Assembly: GCA_023437745.1 (NCBI GenBank)
Contig: JAEZFI010000254.1
Location: 1 to 22,390 of the forward strand
Origin: Actinomycetes bacterium
GTDB lineage: Bacteria; Actinomycetota; Acidimicrobiia; Acidimicrobiales; Microtrichaceae
Direction: 5' to 3'
DNA: 22,390 nucleotides
A program made the position numbers and the translations under genes. The notes beneath the pieces are model-generated. The model was not told the DNA's origin. It made no database searches and saw only the letters and a list, made by a program, of their open reading frames with translations. Positions 15,257 through 22,251 of the stretch are shown here, in pieces; position 1 is the stretch's first letter, and the number at the start of each line of letters is the position of its first letter.

Positions 15257-15450
15257 CCCCGCCGGTCGCCCCTGCCGCCGCCGCGCCCGCCTGAACTGTC
15301 ACCGCTCACGGGGCACTTCCGGGTCGTCGGTGCCAGTTGCCGGGAGGGCGGCCTTCCTTCCCCGACGGCGAGCGTCTGAGAACCGTGCAGGGCGGGAATC
15401 TCGGAGCGGCAGCCAGCCTGCCGGGTTCGGTGGAAGGACGGGGAGGACGG
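15257..15450 (+). promoter_or_regulatory. Gap after smpB: hairpin upstream of a TTG start
   Basis: 194 bp between smpB and the chosen start of the next gene. It contains a hairpin CGGCAG-CCAGC-CTGCCG (15407-15423) and a weaker pair GGCAC/GTGCC near 15312-15335 that could end smpB. GGGGAGG lies just before the TTG at 15451. If translation starts at 15337 instead, part of this is coding. Confidence 0.35.
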
Positions 15451-17943
15451 TTGACGTCGATCACGGGTGAGAGCAGCCGGGCCGAGCACGACCAGTCCGG
15501 CGACGACGGCGATGACCGCCACTCCGCAGGGGATCAGGTCGACGCGCCGGAGGACGGCGACGCCTCGACGCTGATCGACCACGTGGCGGAGCGGGTCCGG
15601 CGGGCCGGTGACGCCATCGGGAGCTTCGACCCCGAACCCGACGAGATCCGCTACGACCGGTCGGCCACCGCCGTCGCCCGGCTGGTGGTCTGCGTCCTGG
15701 GCATCGCCGCAGTGGCCGTGGCCGGCGAGCTCCTCCCCTACGCACACGAAGGGCTCCAGCGCGACCTCAGCGCCACGGCCGGCCGGTGGACGGTGGGGTT
15801 GGGCCGCCTGGGCGACGCGGCGGCGAGCGCCGTCGCGATCCTCACGCTCATCCTGTCGCTCAGCGCGGCGGTCATGGCACGTCGCGGGCGGCAGGTCCTG
15901 ACCTCCGTGGTGGCCGCCCTCGTCGCCGCCGGCGGCATCGTGCTCGCGGCGAGGCTGGGGGGCGCGACGCCGGGGCGGGTCATCGGCGAGGAGTGGGCGC
16001 TGGTCGCCGCCGCCGCCGCCATCTCGGTGGCCGTCGCCTCCTTCTCCGTGTTCTCCGCGCCCCTCGCCCGGTGGTCCGCCGCGGTCATCGGGCTGTTCAC
16101 GATCATGGGCGTCCTTGGTTCCGACGTCTCGCTCGCGGCCCGGACGATGGCGCTGCTGGCCGGTGGCGTCGCGGGCGCCGGCACGGCGTTGGTGTTCGGG
16201 ACCGCATCGCGGCGCATCTCGCGGCGCGACCTCGCCGAGGCCCTCGAGAAGTTCCGCCTGCCCGTCACCACGCTCGAACCGCACCGCGGCGACGCCCGCG
16301 GGTCGCAGCCCTGGCGGGCCACGCTCGCCACCGGCCGCGACGTGTTCGTGAAGGTCACGGCCGTCGACGAGCTCCGGGCGGATCAGCTCTTCCGGCTCTG
16401 GCGGCGCCTGCGACTCCGACGCGCCGACGACGAACGGTCCCCTGCGTCGGTGCGCCGAGCGGTGGAGCACGAGGCCTTCGTGGCGGGCCGTGCCGCCGCA
16501 GTCGGCGTGTCGACCCCGTCGGTCCTCGGCCTGGGCACGCTCGCCGACGACCGCGGCATGTTCGTCGTCTTCGAGAGCGTCGACGGCGAGACGCTCGATC
16601 GGGCCGAGGAGCTGTCCGACCAGCTCCTGCGCTCCGCGTGGTCCCAGATCCAGGTGCTGCGCCGCGCCGGCATCGCCCACCGCGACCTGCGGGCCGCGAA
16701 CCTCATGAGGGTGGGCGACGCCGCGTGGGTGATCGACTTCGGGTTCGCCGAGGTGGCGGCCACGCAGGACCTGCTGGACCGCGATCTCGCCGAGCTCCTG
16801 GTGTCGACCTCGGCGCTGGTCGGCATCGAGCGAGCCGTCGACAACGCGGTCGCCGTGCTCGGTGCGGACACGCTCGCCGGCGCCATCGGATGGATCCAGC
16901 CGCTGGCCGTCAGCAATGCGTCCCGAGCCGCGCTGGCGAAGTCGGACTTCGAGACGCTGCGCGAGTGCGTGCGGTCCGCAGCAGGCATCAGCGCCCCGGA
17001 GCTGCCGCAGTTGCAGCGCGTCTCGCGCAAGGCGGTGATCTCGACGATCGCGCTCGGCCTGGCGGTGTGGGCCGTGTTCCCCCAGCTCACCAGCGGCATC
17101 GAGTGGGGCACGGTGCTCGAGGCCCATCCCCTGTGGATCGTGGTCGGGCTCGCAGCGAGCATCGCCACCTACGTCGGGGCCACCGTGTCGGTCGCCGGCT
17201 CGGTCACGGATCCGGTGCCCACGTTCCGGACGTTCCTCGCCCAGTTGGCGTCGTCGTTCACCAACCGCGTCACCCCGGCGAAGGTCGGAGGGATGGCGCT
17301 GAACGTGCGCTACCTCACCAAGCAGGGCATTGACGCCGCCACCGCGACGACGGGCATCGCCCTCTCCACCGCCGTCGGCACGGTCGTGCACATCCTGCTC
17401 ACGACGATCGCTGCCCTCTGGGCGGGCAACGTCGGGCTGCCCGGGATCCAGCTGCCGCCGTGGCGGACGGTGCTCGTCGGCGTCGGTGCCGTGGTGGTCG
17501 GGCTGGCCCTCGTGGTCGCGATCCCGCCGGTTCGCCGCTGGTGCACGGACACGGTGCTGCCCCCGTTGCGCCGGGCCTGGCGGTCGTTCATGGCGGTGAT
17601 GCGGTCCCCGCGCCACGTGCTGATGCTGCTCGGTGGTTCGACCATCGTCACGGCCGCCAACCTCACGGCGTTCGTGGCCGGGCTGCGGGCCTTCGGCGTC
17701 GACCTGCCGGTCTCGTCGGCTGCGCTCGTGTACCTGGCCGGGTCCGCCCTGGCGTCGGCCGCACCGACCCCCGGCGGGTTGGGCGCCACCGAGGCGGCCC
17801 TGGTCGCCGGCCTCGCCGTCGTGTCGGTGGAGCAGCGGCTGGCGATCCCGGCGGTCCTGCTCTTCCGCCTGGTGACGTTCTGGGTGCCGATCCTCCCCGG
17901 GTGGATCGCCATGACGGCGCTGCAGCGACGAGGGGACCTCTGA
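15451..17943 (+). CDS. Multi-pass membrane protein: kinase-like domain fused to LPG-synthase/flippase-type domain
   Basis: About 830 residues from TTG 15451, chosen for the GGGGAGG 4 bases upstream; TTG 15337 is an in-frame alternative. Residues 1-60 are acidic. Residues 70-270 hold several membrane helices. Residues 280-500 form a kinase-like fold with VFVKV (Lys301), VEHEAF (Glu339/341), HRDLRAANL at 410-418 (Asp412, Asn417) and IDFGF (Asp429), so the phosphotransfer residues are intact. Residues about 520-830 are a multi-helix domain with TPAKVGGMALNVRYL and the typical PTPGGLGATEAAL of the lysyl-PG-synthase transmembrane/flippase family (PF03706-like). It probably moves or modifies a lipid-linked substrate, with the kinase part acting on it or sensing it. 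No lysyltransferase domain is present. Its stop touches the stop of the next, convergent gene. Confidence 0.82.
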   Translation: MTSITGESSRAEHDQSGDDGDDRHSAGDQVDAPEDGDASTLIDHVAERVRRAGDAIGSFDPEPDEIRYDRSATAVARLVVCVLGIAAVAVAGELLPYAHEGLQRDLSATAGRWTVGLGRLGDAAASAVAILTLILSLSAAVMARRGRQVLTSVVAALVAAGGIVLAARLGGATPGRVIGEEWALVAAAAAISVAVASFSVFSAPLARWSAAVIGLFTIMGVLGSDVSLAARTMALLAGGVAGAGTALVFGTASRRISRRDLAEALEKFRLPVTTLEPHRGDARGSQPWRATLATGRDVFVKVTAVDELRADQLFRLWRRLRLRRADDERSPASVRRAVEHEAFVAGRAAAVGVSTPSVLGLGTLADDRGMFVVFESVDGETLDRAEELSDQLLRSAWSQIQVLRRAGIAHRDLRAANLMRVGDAAWVIDFGFAEVAATQDLLDRDLAELLVSTSALVGIERAVDNAVAVLGADTLAGAIGWIQPLAVSNASRAALAKSDFETLRECVRSAAGISAPELPQLQRVSRKAVISTIALGLAVWAVFPQLTSGIEWGTVLEAHPLWIVVGLAASIATYVGATVSVAGSVTDPVPTFRTFLAQLASSFTNRVTPAKVGGMALNVRYLTKQGIDAATATTGIALSTAVGTVVHILLTTIAALWAGNVGLPGIQLPPWRTVLVGVGAVVVGLALVVAIPPVRRWCTDTVLPPLRRAWRSFMAVMRSPRHVLMLLGGSTIVTAANLTAFVAGLRAFGVDLPVSSAALVYLAGSALASAAPTPGGLGATEAALVAGLAVVSVEQRLAIPAVLLFRLVTFWVPILPGWIAMTALQRRGDL

Positions 17944-18399
17944 TCAGGCGCGGCGCAGCGGTTCGAGCGCCGTGAAGTAGTCGACGAGGCGGAGCGCGAC
18001 GTCCAGGACGAGGTCGGGATCGCCGAGGTCCGGATCGGCCCACGTCTCCGAGACTCGCCGCCACACGTCCTCCCGCCCGAGGAACGGGCCGACCACCACG
18101 TCGTCGCCCAGCGTCCGCCGCCAGGTCCGCTCGCCGGTGACGAGCCGGGCGATGACCTCGTCGTTGTCCGCCACCTTCGGATGCTCGGCGTGGAAGCCCA
18201 GCTCCAGGGCGAGCACCTTCGCCCCCGGCACGTGCTTCGCGCTGACGACCTGCGCCTCGTAGTGCTCCCGCGAGGGCTCCTCGGTGCCGAACCAGGCCTT
18301 CACGCCGTAGCGGTGCGAGCGGAGGTGCACCTCGCCCAGGTCGGCGGGCACCAGGCCGCGGCACGCCTCGGCGACCACCTCGAAGAGCTGCAGCTCCAC
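17944..18399 (-). CDS. Conserved-looking protein of unknown function
   Basis: 151 residues from a GTG at 18399, 8 bases after the thioesterase stop on the same strand, so the two are co-transcribed and probably linked in function. Composition is ordinary and acidic, without signal peptide or membrane helix. I see no motif I can name. The stretch HLRSHRYGVKAWFG followed by EHYEAQVV looks like a beta-sheet core, and the C-terminal half is helical with many Trp/Arg/Asp. The reading frame is open further upstream through the thioesterase, but that part is a shadow. The start could also be a nearby CTG. Confidence 0.65.
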   Translation of the reverse strand: MELQLFEVVAEACRGLVPADLGEVHLRSHRYGVKAWFGTEEPSREHYEAQVVSAKHVPGAKVLALELGFHAEHPKVADNDEVIARLVTGERTWRRTLGDDVVVGPFLGREDVWRRVSETWADPDLGDPDLVLDVALRLVDYFTALEPLRRA

Positions 18400-18407
18400 C
18401 GTGCAGC

Positions 18408-18854
18408 TCAGCCGCCGCCCGGCACGCCCATGCTCAGCGCGGTGCGGATCCACTCGGGCGTCCGCGCTGCCCGGCCGTGGGTGTCGACAGCACCGTGGAC
18501 GGTGACGCCCGTGGCGACCCGCTCGCCGTCGACCGTGAGGAGGTAGGCGAGCTGGAACGTGGCGCGGGTCGCGCTGGCGACCTCGAGGTGCACCCGGACG
18601 ACGTCGTCGAAGCGAAGCGGGCGTTCGTAGTGGACGAAGACCTCGAGCACCGAGAAGTCGATGCCCTCGGCTCGGATCGTGTCGTACGGGTGGCCGAGGT
18701 GCCGCAGGTACGCCACTCGCGCCTCTTCGAGGTACGGGAGGTAGGCGGCGTGGTGCACGACACCCATCGCGTCCGTCTCGGCGAACCGCACCCGGATCTC
18801 GTGGGCGAACGGGTAGTGGTCCGCGTCCTTGGAGGGGGTCACCGACAGCCGCAC
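18408..18854 (-). CDS. Acyl-CoA thioesterase, YbgC/4HBT hot-dog family
   Basis: 148 residues. It hydrolyses acyl-CoA to free acid and CoA in the cytoplasm. The 4-hydroxybenzoyl-CoA thioesterase signature is clear at 22-48: VRFAETDAMGVVHHAAYL, then LEEARVAYL, with Asp28 as the expected catalytic residue. GTG 18854 is the chosen start: a TAGCGT box lies 8 bases before it and there is no Shine-Dalgarno. A second GTG a few codons in (SVTP) is possible. The family is broad, so the acyl substrate is open. With menB nearby, a role in hydrolysing 1,4-dihydroxy-2-naphthoyl-CoA is conceivable but unproven. Confidence 0.88.
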   Translation of the reverse strand: MRLSVTPSKDADHYPFAHEIRVRFAETDAMGVVHHAAYLPYLEEARVAYLRHLGHPYDTIRAEGIDFSVLEVFVHYERPLRFDDVVRVHLEVASATRATFQLAYLLTVDGERVATGVTVHGAVDTHGRAARTPEWIRTALSMGVPGGG

Positions 18855-18862
18855 GGTCCGGC

Positions 18863-18868
18863 ACGCTA
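18863..18868 (-). promoter_or_regulatory. -10 box of the thioesterase operon
   Basis: TAGCGT on the minus strand, identical to the MBL-operon box, 8 bases before the GTG start. It lies in the 133-bp divergent spacer shared with ssrA. Confidence 0.45.
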
Positions 18869-18968
18869 ACCCCCCGCTCCCTCCTGCTGACCCCCGAACT
18901 CGGCCGGAAGTCGGGGGGCGGGCCCCGCCGTCCTCCCAAGTTCGGCAGTGTTGCGCCGCCGGGGCCGG

Positions 18969-18974
18969 TAGCCT
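18969..18974 (+). promoter_or_regulatory. Candidate -10 box of ssrA
   Basis: TAGCCT, 13 bases before the mature 5' end of tmRNA. The expected transcript start would be about 7 bases before the mature end, compatible with RNase P trimming. No good -35 at normal distance. Confidence 0.3.
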
Positions 18975-18987
18975 GAGCGATGCACAC

Positions 18988-19373
18988 GGGGCTGACTGGT
19001 TTCGACGACGAGATCTGGAAGCTGCGCTAGCGACCCGAGTTGCTCAGACTCGTTAAACAGGGCAACCAAAGAACCGCCAACGAGCAGTTCGCTCTCGCAG
19101 CCTGATCTAGGTCAGGAATAGAGAGACATCGTGACCAGCAATGGCGCACGGGGCCTGACCATCGCAGCCCGGCAACAGAAGCGGTGGTGGACGGCAGGGA
19201 GAGACCGCTGACGGCGTGAAAGACCGCTGACACCGGGGAAAGACCCGGTGGTGAGTCTCCGGACTCCACCCACCCGTGGGCGCGGCAGCCATCGAGGCCG
19301 CAGGACGGGAATGGTCGTATCCGGTTCAGTGACCACTCGGCGGACGAGGGTTCGATTCCCTCCAGCTCCACCA
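18988..19373 (+). ncRNA. ssrA: Transfer-messenger RNA (tmRNA), CCA encoded
   Basis: 386 nt. The 5' end GGGGCTGACTGGTTTCGACG is the tmRNA hallmark. It pairs with CAGCTCC (19363-19369) in a 7-bp acceptor stem with one G-U, followed by A and encoded CCA (19371-19373). The T arm GAGGG-TTCGATT-CCCTC precedes it. The first pseudoknot stem CGAGT/ACTCG lies at 19036-19053. The tag frame ends ...FALAA and TGA (19103-19105), and the stop lies in a small hairpin CCTGA/TCAGG. Resume codon: the 14 bases before GCC at 19076 match the M. tuberculosis context as I recall it (GCAACCAAA..A.C), giving the tag ANEQFALAA, only nine residues. Partner of SmpB. Confidence 0.96.
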
Positions 19374-19383
19374 TCGCGGCAGC

Positions 19384-19405
19384 CCGGCCGCCCTCGGGCG
19401 GTCGG
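19384..19405. terminator. Hairpin terminator between ssrA and the P450/SnoaL operon
   Basis: CCGGCCGCCC-TC-GGGCGGTCGG forms a nominal 10-bp stem with one G-U pair (the innermost pairs must open for the loop). It starts 11 bases after the tmRNA CCA end and ends 6 bases from the convergent SnoaL stop. No T-run. Its place suggests it serves both directions. Confidence 0.6.
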
Positions 19406-19410
19406 CGCCG

Positions 19411-19746
19411 TCAGCGGTAGTAGATGTCGAGCGCGGCGATGCGCCCGTCGGGGGTGAGCCGGAAGACGTCGAGCGCGTGGAGCGCGGGGCCGTCCGGGTC
19501 GAGCGGGCTCGTCGCGGCGATCTCGGCCATCACGACCGACCCGTCGACCAGCACCGTGCCCGCGGTGAGCACGGCCTGGCCGGCGAACACCACGTCCCGG
19601 TAGAAGGCGCCGAGCTCCGCTCCGGTGAAGGTCCCGGCGGGGTGGTGCAGGACCGCCTCGTCGCCGAAGTTGGCGAGCAGCCCTGCGTGGTCACCGGCGT
19701 TGATGTTCGCCACGTAGGCGTCCACGATCGGATGCGAACCTGTCAT
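19411..19746 (-). CDS. SnoaL/NTF2-like small protein
   Basis: 111 residues. MTGSHPIVDAYVANINAGD is the helix pair of the NTF2-like cone fold. Then come NFGDEAVLHHPAG and FTGAELGAFYRDVV, and the strand series ends DVFRLTPDGRIAALDIYYR. This is the pattern of SnoaL-like polyketide cyclases, isomerases and hydrolases on small hydrophobic ligands. Its ATG overlaps the P450 stop (ATGA), so it is translationally coupled and probably acts on the P450 product or substrate. The family is functionally broad; no catalytic residue can be assigned safely. Confidence 0.8.
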   Translation of the reverse strand: MTGSHPIVDAYVANINAGDHAGLLANFGDEAVLHHPAGTFTGAELGAFYRDVVFAGQAVLTAGTVLVDGSVVMAEIAATSPLDPDGPALHALDVFRLTPDGRIAALDIYYR

Positions 19747-20984
19747 GTCGTCGCCCTTCGGATGCGGATGGGAGCGTGGCGGAACCCGGCGTGCTTGTTG
19801 GAGCGGGTGCGTTCGACCGGCCCGACGAGCTCGACGGCCTCGGCGCGGTCGAGCAGTCCGTCGAACAGCAGCTTCATCTCGAGTCGAGCGAGGTTGGCGC
19901 CCAGGCAGAAGTGGCTGCCCGCACCGAAGCTCAGGTGCGGGTTCGGGCTGCGACGGATGTCGAACTCGTGCGGCTCGGCGAACACGCGCTCGTCGTAGTT
20001 CGCGGCCTGCCACCAGAGCGCGACCTTGTCCCCTGCTCGTATCACCTGGCCGCCACGTTCCACGTCCTCCGTCGCCGTCCGCCGGTTGTAGGTCGTCGAC
20101 GACGCCCACCGCAGCATCTCCTCGAGGGCGCCCGCCAGCAGCGTTCGATCCGAGCGGAGCGCATCCCACTGCTCGGGACGCTCGAGCAGTGCGAGCAGTC
20201 CGGCCGTGATCGAGTTGCGTGTCGTCTCGCTGCCCGCTGCCACCAGGAGGTGGAAGAACATCTCCTGTTCGAGCTCGCTCATCGGGCCGGCGGGTTCCGC
20301 GCCCTCGGGGAGGTCGGCGTTGGCGACGATCGACATGATGTCGTCGGCGGGGCAGCGTCGCTTCTCCTCGAGGAGGCGCACCGAGTACGCCGCCATCGCC
20401 GCGCCGGCGTCCTGCGCCCGGGCCGAGGTGCCGCCCGGATCGTGGTCGTCGTAGTCGAGGGTCGCGTCGGCCCAGTCGAGGAGGAAGTGGCGGTCCCCCT
20501 GCGGGACGCCCAGCAGCGCGGCGATGGCCTGGAGCGGGAGCTCGGCCGCGACGTCGACGAGGAAGTCGCACGTCTCCTGCTCGACGGCGGCGTCGAGGAT
20601 CGCCGCGCACCTGTCGGCGAGCGACGCCTCGAGGAGGCGGAGCTGCTTCGGGCTGACCGACGGCGTGACGAGCCGCCGGATGTGGTGGTGACGGGGGTCG
20701 TCCTGCATGTTGAACAGCACTCCGGCGGCGAAGCTGCGAGGCAGGTCCTCGATCAAGGTGCCACCGCCCTCACGCGCGCCCCCGCCGACCGACGAGAACA
20801 GCGCCGGTTGCTTCGCCGCCCACTCCACGTCCTCGTGGCGGGTGAGGCACCAGAAGCCCTCGCCGTCGGGGGTGTGGGAGGTGGGCGGGTGCCAGTAGAC
20901 CGGCGCGTCGTCACGCAGACGTCGATAGACCTCGTGCGGCGGCCCGTCGGAGACGAGATCTGGGTCGGTGAGGTCGGCCTCGAT
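19743..20984 (-). CDS. Cytochrome P450 without a canonical start codon
   Basis: Haem monooxygenase, 413 residues counted from an ATC at 20984, normal for soluble bacterial P450s. The oxygen-activating I-helix motif AAGSETT is at 249-255, ExxR at 289-292 (EEMLR), and the haem loop FGAGSHFCLG carries ligand Cys360. The N-terminus ADLTDPDLVSDGPPHEVYRRLR is that of CYP families acting on steroids or fatty acids. No ATG, GTG or TTG is in frame between residue 53 and well upstream; CTG at 21023 is the other option. ATC is chosen because TACGCT lies 6 bases before it, the leaderless geometry seen elsewhere in this window. A base-call error (ATG read as ATC) would explain it too. Coupled to the SnoaL gene, divergent from menB. 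Confidence 0.88.
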   Translation of the reverse strand: MEADLTDPDLVSDGPPHEVYRRLRDDAPVYWHPPTSHTPDGEGFWCLTRHEDVEWAAKQPALFSSVGGGAREGGGTLIEDLPRSFAAGVLFNMQDDPRHHHIRRLVTPSVSPKQLRLLEASLADRCAAILDAAVEQETCDFLVDVAAELPLQAIAALLGVPQGDRHFLLDWADATLDYDDHDPGGTSARAQDAGAAMAAYSVRLLEEKRRCPADDIMSIVANADLPEGAEPAGPMSELEQEMFFHLLVAAGSETTRNSITAGLLALLERPEQWDALRSDRTLLAGALEEMLRWASSTTYNRRTATEDVERGGQVIRAGDKVALWWQAANYDERVFAEPHEFDIRRSPNPHLSFGAGSHFCLGANLARLEMKLLFDGLLDRAEAVELVGPVERTRSNKHAGFRHAPIRIRRATT

Positions 20985-20990
20985 GGCGGC

Positions 20991-20996
20991 AGCGTA
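20991..20996 (-). promoter_or_regulatory. -10 box of the P450-SnoaL operon
   Basis: TACGCT on the minus strand, followed by exactly 6 bases and then the ATC that opens the P450 homology. It supports leaderless initiation there. It lies in the 60-bp spacer shared with menB. Confidence 0.4.
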
Positions 20997-21044
20997 CTCC
21001 CGGTCCTCGCAGCCGGTTCGCAGCGCCGGGCGAGGGCGACCAAC

Positions 21045-21953
21045 ATGGCGAGGATGGTCTCCGAACTGTTCGATCCCAGCGCCTGGCGTGACGTGCCGGG
21101 CTTCGCCTTCAGCGACATCACGTACCACCGCAGCGTCGAGCACGGGACGGTTCGCATCGCGTTCGACCGTCCGGAGGTGCGCAACGCCTTCCGGCCGCAC
21201 ACCGTCGACGAGCTGTACACGGCGCTGGATCACGCCCGCCAGACGAGCGACGTCGGCTGCGTCCTGCTCACCGGCAACGGCCCCTCGCCGCGCGACGGCG
21301 GGTGGGCGTTCTGCAGCGGCGGGGACCAGCGCATCCGCGGCCGGGACGGCTACCGCTACGCGGGGGGCGACTCGCAGGAGACCATCGACCCGGGCCGGTC
21401 CGGCCGGCTCCACATCCTCGAGGTCCAGCGGCTGATCCGGTTCATGCCGAAGGTGGTGATCTGCGTGGTGCCCGGGTGGGCGGCGGGCGGCGGGCACAGC
21501 CTGCACGTGGTGGCAGACCTGACGCTCGCCAGCCGTGAGCACGCACGCTTCAAGCAGACCGACGCAGACGTGGCGAGCTTCGACGGCGGGTTCGGGTCGG
21601 CGTACCTCGCACGCCAGGTCGGCCAGAAGCTCGCCCGCGAGATCTTCTTCCTGGGCAGGGAGTACACCGCGGAGGACGCCCATCGGATGGGCATGGTCAA
21701 CGAGGTCGTGCCGCACGACGTGCTGGAGGCGACGGCGCTGCAATGGGCGAAGGAGATCAACGGCAAGAGCCCGACCGCGCAGCGGATGCTGAAGTTCGCC
21801 TTCAACCTGATCGACGACGGCCTCGTCGGCCAGCAGGTGTTCGCCGGCGAGGCGACACGACTCGCCTACATGACCGACGAGGCCGGCGAGGGCCGCGACC
21901 AGTTCCTCGAGAAGCGCGACCCCGACTGGTCGCCCTTCCCCTGGTACTTCTGA
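21045..21953 (+). CDS. menB: 1,4-dihydroxy-2-naphthoyl-CoA synthase
   Basis: Crotonase-family ring-closing enzyme that converts o-succinylbenzoyl-CoA to dihydroxynaphthoyl-CoA in menaquinone synthesis. 302 residues, very close to the mycobacterial MenB as I recall it. Landmarks are RPEVRNAFRPHTVDEL at 42-57, FCSGGDQRIRGRDGY at 89-103 (CoA and oxyanion loop), GWAAGGGHSLH at 144-154, FKQTDADVASFDGG at 169-182, and the C-terminal YMTDEA at 275-280 and DWSPFPWYF. ATG 21045 has GAGGG about 8-12 bases upstream; ATG 21054 is an alternative. No other men gene is in the window. It marks a menaquinone-using organism, as in other actinobacteria. Confidence 0.96.
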   Translation: MARMVSELFDPSAWRDVPGFAFSDITYHRSVEHGTVRIAFDRPEVRNAFRPHTVDELYTALDHARQTSDVGCVLLTGNGPSPRDGGWAFCSGGDQRIRGRDGYRYAGGDSQETIDPGRSGRLHILEVQRLIRFMPKVVICVVPGWAAGGGHSLHVVADLTLASREHARFKQTDADVASFDGGFGSAYLARQVGQKLAREIFFLGREYTAEDAHRMGMVNEVVPHDVLEATALQWAKEINGKSPTAQRMLKFAFNLIDDGLVGQQVFAGEATRLAYMTDEAGEGRDQFLEKRDPDWSPFPWYF

Positions 21954-22251
21954 AACGCCGCATCATCGCAGGTCATCGCTGGACTACCTTCCCGCTCTCC
22001 CCGGTCGAGGGCCGCGAAGACGACGGGGTCATGATCCGGGTGTCTTGAGCGTGACGGGAACGCATGGCCGGCTCGCGAGCGCTGTGTGGATTCTGATGCC
22101 GCGGCGACGCTGGGCGGGATTGCGGGCGAGCTGCTCCGCTCGCGGCAGCGACAGATATCTCGCTCGGCTGCAGAACGTCGTTCGCTTACTCTGGCGCTGC
22201 ACGTCTCGCGCATGGGATGCGCCGTGGGCCCCTGCAGAGGCTCGCGACGCT
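21954..22251. other. 298-bp stretch without a gene
   Basis: Between the menB stop and the truncated regulator. I see no credible open frame. It holds the perfect palindrome GCTCGCGAGC (22071-22080), the 8-mer AGATATCT, a hairpin GCGAGC-TGCTCC-GCTCGC (22126-22143), and four copies of CTCGCG (22072, 22139, 22205, 22241). No T-run terminator. It may be the end signals of two convergent genes plus decayed sequence. Confidence 0.5.

Noticed and set aside
15337..15450. TTG 15337 as start of the flippase/kinase gene
   Set aside because: It lacks a Shine-Dalgarno, while TTG 15451 has GGGGAGG 4 bases upstream; still possible.
15112..17616. 834-residue open frame on the minus strand opposite the flippase/kinase gene
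   Set aside because: It is an Arg/His/Gly-rich shadow with no recognisable motif, whereas the plus frame has clear kinase and membrane motifs.
19061..19075. GGC at 19061 as tmRNA resume codon (14-residue tag)
   Set aside because: Alanine is the usual first tag residue, and the bases before GCC 19076 match the mycobacterial context better.
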